A stretch of DNA of 5,187 bases from Chloroflexota bacterium (GTDB taxonomy: Bacteria > Chloroflexota > UBA6077): the NCBI GenBank assembly GCA_021806765.1, contig JAJZQR010000350.1:1-5187 (forward strand), written 5' to 3'. Position 1 is the first letter of the stretch; every line of letters starts with the position of its first letter. The notes beneath the pieces are model-generated. The model made no database searches, was not told where the DNA came from, and worked only from the letters and a program-made list of their open reading frames with translations. The position numbers and the translations under genes are program-made. This document shows, in pieces, positions 1 through 4,701 of this stretch.

Positions 1-15
1 GGGGCGCCCTGGCCA

Positions 16-75
16 GGACTGAGGACTGTGGACTGAGGGGCGTGGGATTCTGGCTCAGTCCTCGGTCCTGAGTCC
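16..75. repeat. Inverted array of GGACTGA heptamers
   Basis: Three tandem heptamers (GGACTGA, GGACTGT, GGACTGA) occupy 16-36. Three heptamers in the opposite orientation (TCAGTCC, TCGGTCC, TGAGTCC) occupy 55-75, with an 18-base spacer between the arms. The arms pair over 21 positions with 18 matches, and one of the three mismatches would be a G-U wobble in RNA. The result is a hairpin just before the GH94 gene. No T-tract follows, so an intrinsic terminator for an upstream gene is possible but not supported. The tandem heptamer build suggests a slippage-prone simple repeat that has been inverted. Confidence 0.75.
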
Positions 76-99
76 TCAGTTGACTGGGGGTTCAGGTCG

Positions 100-2523
100 A
101 TGGTGCAGCAGGTGGTGGAGAAACCAAAGATAGAGACGGAGTACGGCCGTTTTTCCGACGATGGGCTCGAGTACATCATCAAGCGGCCAGATATCCCGAG
201 GCCGTGGGTCAACTACCTTTCCAACGAGGAGTACTGCGCCCTGATATCCCAGACCGGCGGGGGCTACTCCTTCATCCACGGTTCGGGCTACGATCGAATT
301 CACCGGTGGTTTCCCGGGGAAGCGGTGCTGCAGGATCGCCCCGGTCGGTACGTCTACGTTCGGGACAACGATTCTGGTGAGTACTGGAGCCTCAACTGGC
401 AGCCGACCCTGAAGCCCTTCCAGTCATGGGAGGCCCATCACGGCCTGGGCTATACCTGGATTCAGTCGCGAACCGACGACATCGAGGGGGAGATCCTGTA
501 CTTCGTCCCGCAGGACGAGAACGTGGAGTTCTGGGCCGTCACTTTGAGGAACCGGAGCGACCGCCGTCGCCGAATCAGCCTCTTTCCCTACGCGGAGTGG
601 ACCCTCTCCAGCTACTCCCCGGACCTGACCGAGCGCAGCTTCCACGTGCTGTTCAACGAAGTGAGGCTGGACGATGGGATCATCTACGCCACCAAGCGGT
701 ACTGGCCGACGGTGAGCCTGGTGATAGGCCAGACCCCCAACATCGACTGGAACAAGTACGTCTTCATGACCACCAGCCTCCCCTTCCAGGGCTTCGACTG
801 CGTGCGGAGGGCCTTCCTGGGGGACTACCGGGACTGGCAGGCGCCCGCGGCCGTCGAGCGGGGGAAGTGCACCAACAGCCAGGGGGACGGGTACGACTCC
901 ATCGGGGTCTTCCAGCACGACCTGGAGCTGGATCCGGGCGAGGAGGTGCGCTTCCACGTCACCCTGGGAGCGGTACTCAAGGAGCGCCGTGAGGAGGCCG
1001 TCAGGATCAAGCAGAAGTACACCGACACCAGCGACGTGATGTATGCCTTCAGCCAGTTGCGGGAGTTCTGGGGGGACTACGTCAACAAGCTGACGGTGAA
1101 GACGCCGGACCCAGAGTTCGACCTGTCGGTGAACGTGTGGAACAAGTACCAGACCTGGATCACCGCCCACTGGGCTCGGATGGCCTCCTACTACATCGGC
1201 GGTGGCTCCATCATGGGGTTCCGGGACCTCTCCCAGGACATCCTGGGGGTGCTGCCCAACGACCTGGAGATGGCCAGACGCCGGACCGTGACCATCATCA
1301 CTCACCAGTTTGCCAACGGGAGCACCATCCACAATTGGGATCCCCTCACCAACACGGGAGCGGTGACCGGCCATGTGGACGATCCCCTCTGGCTGGTGAT
1401 GTGCGTCCTCAACTACGTCAACGAGACGGGAGACCTGGCGTTCCTTCAGGAGACGTTGCCCTACCTGGATGCTGGCGAGGGGACGGTGAGGGAGCACATG
1501 GTGCGAGGTCTCTTCTACGCCCTGAAGCAGCGCAGCCCGCGGGGCCTCTCCCTGATCAGGTCCGGCGACTGGAACGACGGATTGAACTTCGTGGGCCCCC
1601 TGGGCCAGGGTGAGAGCATTATGAACAGCCACTTCCTGGCCTGGATGCTGAGGGAGGTGGCGAACCTGTTCGACGTCCTGGGCGACACCAGGGCCAGGGA
1701 CCGGACCCTCATCGAGTACAACCGGACCAGGGACGCCATCAACCGTTACGCGTGGGACGGCGACTGGTACTGGCGAGCTACCAAGGACTCGGGAGAGGTG
1801 ATTGGCAGCCGTTCCAACGTGGAGGGCAGCATCTACCTGAATTCTCAGGTCTGGGCGGTATTAGGGGGAGTGGCCGAGGGTGATCGGGCCATCCGTGCCA
1901 TGAACGCCGTGAGGGAGAAGCTCGATACCCCTTACGGGCCGGCTCTCTTCCTGCCCGCATACCGGCAGCCCGACCATACTATCGGCATCATCACCCGCTT
2001 TGCCCCGGGAACCAAGGAGAACGGCACTATCTTCAACCATCCCGTGGCCTGGACGGTGATCGCCGAGGCGATCCTGGGACGTGGGGATATGGCGTACCAC
2101 TACTGGAAGGAGACCTCCTTCCTCACCCGCGGAAAGGACCCGAGCCTCTACAAGGCGGAGCCCTACGTTTACGCAGAGTACATCTACGGCCCGGACCATC
2201 CCAACTTCGGCGAAGGGGAGTTTACCTGGACCACCGGCACCGCGGCCTGGATGTGGAGGGCCAGCACCGATTGGATCCTGGGGCTGCAACCCACCGTGCG
2301 GGGGTTGGTGGTGGATCCCTCTCTGCCGGCGGCGTGGGATAAGGCCGAGATCAGCCGCGATTTCCGTGGCGCCCGTTACCACGTGGAGATCAATAACCCC
2401 GGCCACGTGTCGAAGGGCGTGGTCCAGGTGCGGGTGGACGGCAAGGAGATCGAAGGTAACCTTCTGCCCGACTTCCGGGATGGGAAAACCCACCACGTGG
2501 AGGTCCGCCTGGGCCGCCGGTAG
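100..2523 (+). CDS. GH94 family (glycosyltransferase 36) glycoside phosphorylase-type protein
   Basis: This 807-residue protein matches the usual length of cellobiose and chitobiose phosphorylases (about 800-820). Family members reversibly phosphorolyse beta-linked disaccharides or oligosaccharides to a sugar 1-phosphate in the cytosol; no signal peptide is visible here. The family layout is a beta-sandwich N-terminal domain (roughly 1-280, with the typical RPDIPRPWVNYLSNEEY and GGYSF segments), a linker, an (alpha/alpha)6 barrel (about 320-730) and a small C-terminal beta domain. Visible catalytic features are GFRDLSQD at 373-380, SGDWNDGL at 488-495 holding the candidate general-acid Asp (D490 or D493), and phosphate-site residues R360, H647 (FNHP) and T712-G713 (TTGT). 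The residue before the GFRD motif that is Arg in cellobiose phosphorylase, as I recall it, appears to be Ser370 here, so the donor sugar is uncertain. ATG 100 has only a G-rich stretch at 86-90 as a ribosome site. No sugar transporter or regulator sits beside it in the window. Family call sure; substrate unknown. Confidence 0.92.
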   Translation: MVQQVVEKPKIETEYGRFSDDGLEYIIKRPDIPRPWVNYLSNEEYCALISQTGGGYSFIHGSGYDRIHRWFPGEAVLQDRPGRYVYVRDNDSGEYWSLNWQPTLKPFQSWEAHHGLGYTWIQSRTDDIEGEILYFVPQDENVEFWAVTLRNRSDRRRRISLFPYAEWTLSSYSPDLTERSFHVLFNEVRLDDGIIYATKRYWPTVSLVIGQTPNIDWNKYVFMTTSLPFQGFDCVRRAFLGDYRDWQAPAAVERGKCTNSQGDGYDSIGVFQHDLELDPGEEVRFHVTLGAVLKERREEAVRIKQKYTDTSDVMYAFSQLREFWGDYVNKLTVKTPDPEFDLSVNVWNKYQTWITAHWARMASYYIGGGSIMGFRDLSQDILGVLPNDLEMARRRTVTIITHQFANGSTIHNWDPLTNTGAVTGHVDDPLWLVMCVLNYVNETGDLAFLQETLPYLDAGEGTVREHMVRGLFYALKQRSPRGLSLIRSGDWNDGLNFVGPLGQGESIMNSHFLAWMLREVANLFDVLGDTRARDRTLIEYNRTRDAINRYAWDGDWYWRATKDSGEVIGSRSNVEGSIYLNSQVWAVLGGVAEGDRAIRAMNAVREKLDTPYGPALFLPAYRQPDHTIGIITRFAPGTKENGTIFNHPVAWTVIAEAILGRGDMAYHYWKETSFLTRGKDPSLYKAEPYVYAEYIYGPDHPNFGEGEFTWTTGTAAWMWRASTDWILGLQPTVRGLVVDPSLPAAWDKAEISRDFRGARYHVEINNPGHVSKGVVQVRVDGKEIEGNLLPDFRDGKTHHVEVRLGRR

Positions 2524-2582
2524 CCAGTGCCTCCCCTCTCCCTTTGGGCTCATCGTTATTCACATCGCTTGGTCTGGCGGTG

Positions 2583-2700
2583 GGAGAGCCCGAGGCTGAA
2601 GCCGTCGGGCTGAGAAGACAAAGCCCTTCGGGCTATCGTCCCAGCCCCGCAGGGGCTTCGTCTTTTCAGCGCGGTCGCTTCAGCGCCGCGCGGCCTCTCC
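2583..2700. repeat. Branched (Y-shaped) inverted repeat, MITE/REP-like or structured RNA
   Basis: The ends GGAGAG (2583-2588) and CTCTCC (2695-2700) are complementary. Inside them, 2595-2619 pairs with 2660-2684 over 25 positions, with only a C-C (2603/2676) and a G-G (2608/2671) mismatch and three G-U wobbles. The 8-base outer arms GCTGAAGC/GCTTCAGC are perfect. The apex opens into two small hairpins, each with a 5-bp stem and a 3-base loop: 2622-2634 (AGCCC/GGGCT) and 2644-2656 (GCCCC/GGGGC). The wobbles, which pair in RNA but not DNA, and the three-way junction are compatible with a folded RNA. The position upstream of the next promoter and the terminal inverted repeats also fit a dispersed non-autonomous palindromic element. 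No protein coding is seen in it. Confidence 0.8.
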
Positions 2701-2757
2701 AGGAGAGACGATTGCACAGTCCTCCTTTCTTCTTGTCCAAATTACCCCTCCAGCATA

Positions 2758-2786
2758 TTGACAATCTTCATGTGCATATGAATAAT
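2758..2786 (+). promoter_or_regulatory. Sigma-70-type promoter for the DUF2089 operon
   Basis: A perfect -35 hexamer TTGACA (2758-2763) is followed by a 17-base spacer and a -10 AATAAT (2781-2786, five of six consensus positions). Transcription would begin near 2793, giving a leader of about 53 bases before the ATG at 2846. The local AT-richness contrasts sharply with the surrounding GC-rich DNA, which supports a real promoter. Confidence 0.75.
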
Positions 2787-2791
2787 ATGCA
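2773..2791. promoter_or_regulatory. Candidate operator dyad overlapping the -10
   Basis: The perfect 7-base arms TGCATAT (2773-2779) and ATATGCA (2785-2791) flank GAATA, so the dyad straddles the -10 hexamer. A second, overlapping dyad TTCAT (2767-2771)/ATGAA (2778-2782) is present. A dimeric HTH protein bound here would block RNA polymerase. The first gene of the operon encodes an HTH protein, so autoregulation is an obvious guess, but nothing in the sequence proves it. Confidence 0.5.
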
Positions 2792-2832
2792 GGTCAAGCT
2801 TGATTTATCTCAGCTCAGACCATTCCGCGGTC

Positions 2833-2837
2833 GGAGG
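2833..2837 (+). promoter_or_regulatory. Ribosome binding site that fixes the DUF2089 start
   Basis: GGAGG at 2833-2837 lies 8 bases before ATG 2846, which is ideal spacing. The longer in-frame start at GTG 2837 overlaps this site and GTG 2840 is only 2 bases from it, so both are unlikely. A weak GACC/GGTC hairpin (2818-2821/2829-2832) directly abuts the site. Confidence 0.8.
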
Positions 2838-2845
2838 TGGTGACG

Positions 2846-3217
2846 ATGCACATGGTGGTGGGTCGGTGTCCGGTGTGTGAAGGCGAGATGGAGGTGGTTC
2901 GGCTGCACTGTCGCAGCTGTGGTACCTCTCTGGAGGGTCAGTTTTCCCTGGGGAAATTCCAGTCTCTGAGCAAGGAGCAGCTGCAGTTCGCCGAGCTGTT
3001 CATCAAGAACCGGGGCAACATCAAGGATATGGAGCGGGAACTGGGCATCTCCTACCCCACTGTTCGCGGACGTCTCGAGGCGCTGATCCGCGCGCTGGGC
3101 TACGAGGTGCCCGAGGAGCCGAAGCTGGCCCCTGAGGGGAGAAAGGAGATCCTGGCCCAGCTGGAGCGGGGCGAGATCACCTCGGAGGAGGCGATCCGTC
3201 TGCTGCGCGGCCGGTAG
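2846..3217 (+). CDS. DUF2089 family zinc-ribbon/HTH protein
   Basis: This protein has 123 residues with the chosen ATG. An N-terminal zinc ribbon is visible as CPVC (8-11) and CRSC (22-25). It is followed by the family stretch with LSKEQLQFAELFIKNRGN (41-58) and a helix-turn-helix-like segment (about 57-79, GNIKDMERELGISYPTVRGR). This fits the DUF2089 family (PF09862), whose members are presumed cytosolic transcriptional regulators of unproven target. The C-terminal tail (99-122) carries a short helical ITSEEAIRLL segment like the N-terminal module of the next gene's product. It is the first gene of an operon: the next ORF begins 15 bases after its stop. The upstream promoter carries a dyad that could be its own operator. 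The family assignment is firm; DNA binding and regulation of the downstream gene are inferences. Confidence 0.92.
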   Translation: MHMVVGRCPVCEGEMEVVRLHCRSCGTSLEGQFSLGKFQSLSKEQLQFAELFIKNRGNIKDMERELGISYPTVRGRLEALIRALGYEVPEEPKLAPEGRKEILAQLERGEITSEEAIRLLRGR

Positions 3218-3232
3218 ACAGGGGAGTGGAGC

Positions 3233-3802
3233 ATGGACGTGGGTCATAGGATCGGCCGGTACCTGTGGGGCCGGTCGTCGGAGAAGGAGTCACGAGAAGA
3301 AAAGCCTCGGCTGCCGGCGGATATCGGGGTGGGAGTGGAAGACAGTGATGAGGCCGGGGTCGCGAGGGCCGAGCGAGCTGTCCAGCTTCTCGACGGTGTA
3401 GAGACTGAAGAAGGGGTGGAGGCCATGGACGACGAGCGGATGCAGATCCTGAAGATGGTGGAGGAGCACAAGATCACCGCCGAGGAGGCGGCCAAGCTGC
3501 TGGCTGCTCTGGACACGGGCGGCAGGCCGGCGGACCGGGTCGCAGGGCGAACCTCCCGGTGGATCCGTATACGGGTGACCGATGCGGCTACGGGCCGCAA
3601 CAAGGTGAACGTGAACGTGCCCCTCGACGTTGTCACGGCGGCCGGCAAGCTGGGCGCCCGTTTCGGCCTTACCAAGTATGCCGAGAGGGAAGGGATCGAT
3701 CTCGACGAGCTGATCGATTCGATCCGCAACGGCGCCGTGGGCAAGCTGGTGGACGTGACCAACGTGGAAGGCGGGGAGAACGTCGAGATCTACGTCGAAT
3801 GA
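3233..3802 (+). CDS. SHOCT-like / YvlB-N (LiaX-N-like) domain protein
   Basis: This is a 189-residue soluble protein with no signal peptide or membrane segment. The recognisable part starts at M65: MDDERMQILKMVEEHKITAE and the following EAAKLLAAL (65-93) is the SHOCT-like helical module found at the N-terminus of YvlB/LiaX proteins. A linker follows, then a conserved C-terminal region (about 109-189) with RWIRIRVTD, KVNVNVPLDVV, an acidic GIDLDELIDSIRNG helix and the ending VEIYVE. I do not recognise residues 1-64, and many relatives as I recall them begin where M65 does. ATG 3233 has a decent GGGGAG ribosome site (3221-3226). The internal ATG 3425 has GGGG at 3413-3416 at good spacing. GC3 is about 69% in codons 1-64 (44 of 64) against about 86% afterwards (108 of 125), so the extension may be young or untranslated. 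It is cotranscribed with the DUF2089 gene. The likely role is envelope-stress signalling, inferred from context. Confidence 0.83.
   Translation: MDVGHRIGRYLWGRSSEKESREEKPRLPADIGVGVEDSDEAGVARAERAVQLLDGVETEEGVEAMDDERMQILKMVEEHKITAEEAAKLLAALDTGGRPADRVAGRTSRWIRIRVTDAATGRNKVNVNVPLDVVTAAGKLGARFGLTKYAEREGIDLDELIDSIRNGAVGKLVDVTNVEGGENVEIYVE
3413..3427 (+). promoter_or_regulatory. Possible internal translation start for the SHOCT-like protein
   Basis: GGGG (3413-3416) lies 8 bases and GGAGG (3418-3422) 2 bases before the in-frame ATG at 3425. Starting here gives a 125-residue protein that begins with MDDERMQILK, the form expected for the family. It may replace the 3233 start or be used in addition to it. 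Confidence 0.45.
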
Positions 3803-3917
3803 CTATGTGATATGCTGAGCAGCCATGGAGACTGTCCCGAAGTGAGTAGCGATGGTGCTGACCGTCGCCCCGAACGATGATGGCTTCGGAAGCCGCCGGG
3901 TACACGGGGGGGAGCCT

Positions 3918-3986
3918 GTAGTAACGACTTTTGTCGTTCGTTCTCCTTCCATCGGCAAAGGGACGAACGACTGAAGTCGTTACTAC
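3918..3986. repeat. Long palindrome, REP/MITE-like
   Basis: The arm 3918-3943 pairs with 3961-3986 over 26 positions. The outer 13 bp are perfect (GTAGTAACGACTT with AAGTCGTTACTAC), one T-T mismatch occurs at 3932/3972, two positions are G-U wobbles, and the loop has 17 bases. Each arm itself contains the near-palindrome AACGACtt(t)GTCGTT, so the element is a palindrome of palindromes. This form is typical of dispersed extragenic repeats. No T-run follows, so it is not a standard terminator, although it could still stop or protect the upstream operon mRNA. Confidence 0.85.
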
Positions 3987-4016
3987 TCTTATCTGGGAGG
4001 GTGGGGCCGAGCCACC

Positions 4017-4126
4017 GTAGGGGCGAAGCATTGCCCGCAGGCAATGCTTCGCCCTTGAGGCGGTCGCAGGCGACGCTTTGCCCTTCCCATGGGTTGTTCA
4101 GCTACGGCCGAATGCTTTGCCCCTAC
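4017..4126. repeat. Composite repeat with 16-bp terminal inverted repeats
   Basis: GTAGGGGCGAAGCATT (4017-4032) and AATGCTTTGCCCCTAC (4111-4126) are inverted repeats matching at 15 of 16 positions, bounding 110 bases. Three spaced copies of a GCTT(C/T)GCCC unit lie inside in the same orientation (ending at 4054, 4083 and 4123). The short size, terminal inverted repeats and lack of coding suggest a non-autonomous mobile element or an expanded REP cluster. No target-site duplication is evident at the two ends. Confidence 0.75.
4021..4054. repeat. Perfect 15-bp hairpin inside the composite repeat
   Basis: GGGCGAAGCATTGCC (4021-4035) pairs perfectly with GGCAATGCTTCGCCC (4040-4054) around the four-base loop CGCA. 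It uses the same left arm as the terminal inverted repeat, so the left end can pair either with this adjacent arm or with the distal one at 4111-4126. Confidence 0.85.
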
Positions 4127-4186
4127 ACTCCCGTGGTCTGCTTTCCGCCCCCGGAAACCTGCTCCGCACCCGTGCACCTTATGCGA

Positions 4187-4216
4187 TTGACATCAGGCAA
4201 CTAGTAGCCTTACACT
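4187..4216 (+). promoter_or_regulatory. Candidate promoter for the YvlD-like gene
   Basis: A perfect TTGACA (4187-4192) is followed by an 18-base spacer and TACACT (4211-4216, four of six -10 positions). The start of transcription would lie near 4223, leaving a leader of about 58 bases. It sits directly downstream of the repeat island, which argues that the YvlD-like gene is transcribed separately from the DUF2089 operon. Confidence 0.5.
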
Positions 4217-4271
4217 CACTCAAACCTTCCGACCGCGAACGGAATGCTTTTTGCATCTGCCCCTCTCTCTT

Positions 4272-4275
4272 GGAG
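4272..4275 (+). promoter_or_regulatory. Ribosome binding site that fixes the YvlD-like start
   Basis: GGAG at 4272-4275 lies 5 bases before ATG 4281. A longer frame from TTG 4251 would add ten residues without a visible ribosome site and would begin in repeat-like sequence, so ATG 4281 is preferred. Confidence 0.75.
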
Positions 4276-4280
4276 CGGAC

Positions 4281-4622
4281 ATGTCCGGTGCCCTGTTGCG
4301 ACTGATGATTACGGCGATCGCAGTGGTGGTGGCCGCGTACCTGCTCCCGGAGTACCTTTCGGTCGGGGGCGTTGGGGCGGTGCTGTTGTTCGCTATCGTA
4401 CTGGGCGTGCTGAACGCGCTGGTAAAGCCGGTGCTGCTCTTCTTCACGTTGCCGCTCAACCTTCTCACGTTAGGTCTCTTCACTCTCGTCATCAATGCCG
4501 TGGTCTTCTGGTTGGCGGCGCAGTTTCCCCTGGATGTGAGCGTCAGCGGGTTTATCGGCGCTTTTCTGGCGGCTCTGGTGGTTAGTCTAGTCAGCTACGT
4601 CCTGGCCAAGGCGACCCCTTGA
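4281..4622 (+). CDS. YvlD-like small membrane protein (phage holin family 4-2, PF04020)
   Basis: This is a 113-residue, strongly hydrophobic protein with about four membrane helices (roughly 5-22, 29-46, 51-79 possibly with a break at P58, and 90-108). It has the family signatures GVLNALVKP (42-50) and LPLNLLTLGLFTLVINA (57-73), followed by FWLAAQF. Despite the Pfam name, chromosomal members such as Bacillus YvlD are not lysis holins; they are inner-membrane proteins linked to envelope-stress loci whose biochemical role is unknown. No endolysin or other phage gene is nearby. Relatives occur in the same clusters as the YvlB-type protein encoded at 3233-3802, which supports a shared pathway even though a 478-base repeat island separates them here. 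The YvcK-like gene follows after 79 bases on the same strand and may be cotranscribed. Confidence 0.9.
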   Translation: MSGALLRLMITAIAVVVAAYLLPEYLSVGGVGAVLLFAIVLGVLNALVKPVLLFFTLPLNLLTLGLFTLVINAVVFWLAAQFPLDVSVSGFIGAFLAALVVSLVSYVLAKATP

Positions 4623-4666
4623 CCGCAGGTGAACAGCTGTCATCTAGTGAAGGGGAGTCTAAGGTG

Positions 4667-4686
4667 GCGGTGCCCGTAGGCACCGC
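4667..4686 (+). other. Perfect hairpin touching the yvcK ribosome binding site
   Basis: GCGGTGCC (4667-4674) pairs perfectly with GGCACCGC (4679-4686) around the loop CGTA. The Shine-Dalgarno GGAAGGA begins at the very next base (4687). No T-run follows, so this is not an intrinsic terminator. In mRNA it could act as a 5' stabiliser after processing, or as an element that sets ribosome access to the GTG start. Confidence 0.7.
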
Positions 4687-4701
4687 GGAAGGACAACAGA
4701 G

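Larger units (their letters stand above)
2524..2845. other. Intergenic region with branched repeat and promoter
   Basis: This gap of 322 bases lies between the GH94 gene and the DUF2089 gene. From left to right it holds a pyrimidine-rich stretch after the stop codon, a branched inverted repeat (2583-2700), a CT-rich stretch around 2721-2738, a promoter (2758-2786) with an overlapping dyad, and a leader of about 50 bases. Reading frames that cross it have no recognisable protein character. I found no classic hairpin plus T-run terminator for the GH94 gene, so the branched repeat may fill that role. Confidence 0.7.
3803..4280. other. Repeat-rich intergenic region without a gene
   Basis: These 478 bases contain no credible gene. 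In order they hold a small GGCTT/AAGCC hairpin (3882-3894), a long palindrome (3918-3986), a composite inverted repeat (4017-4126), a TTTCCG/CGGAAA hairpin (4142-4157), a promoter candidate (4187-4216) and the leader of the YvlD-like gene. A partial echo of the GAATGCTTTGCCCC unit appears at 4242-4263. Short frames that cross this region follow the repeats and have no family character. Confidence 0.7.

Noticed and set aside
424..1632. Long minus-strand open frame of 402 codons opposite the GH94 gene
   Set aside because: It lies wholly inside a convincing GH94 gene, has low-complexity Val/His/Pro/Gly-rich composition and no family character, and is the usual antisense shadow in high-GC DNA.
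1861..2553. Minus-strand open frame of 230 codons over the GH94 3' end
   Set aside because: Antisense shadow with similar biased composition, no ribosome site and no recognisable motif.
2583..2700. Riboswitch or tRNA reading of the branched element
   Set aside because: It lies upstream of the DUF2089 promoter and so is outside that leader. It lacks tRNA landmarks such as a T-arm GTTC motif and a seven-base acceptor stem next to them. I kept it only as a repeat or unassigned structure.
3244..3762. Minus-strand frame of 172 codons over the SHOCT-like gene
   Set aside because: Ser/Arg/Thr-rich shadow; the + strand frame has clear family motifs and an operon context.
3852..3973. Short + frame starting at ATG 3852
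   Set aside because: It runs through the palindrome, has no ribosome site and no recognisable protein character.
3918..4126. CRISPR array
   Set aside because: The repeats are palindromic elements of different sequence with no regular spacer series and no cas genes.
4142..4157. TTTCCG/CGGAAA hairpin as a terminator
   Set aside because: It has a stem of only six pairs without a following T-run, and sits between a repeat and a promoter with no gene just upstream.
4244..4585. Alternative + frame over the YvlD-like gene
   Set aside because: The overlapping frame starting at 4281 has four clear membrane helices and family motifs; this one is Gly/Arg-rich with none.
4281..4622. Prophage lysis holin
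   Set aside because: The Pfam family name suggests it, but no endolysin, tail, capsid or integrase gene is present and the YvlD-type motifs match the chromosomal family.
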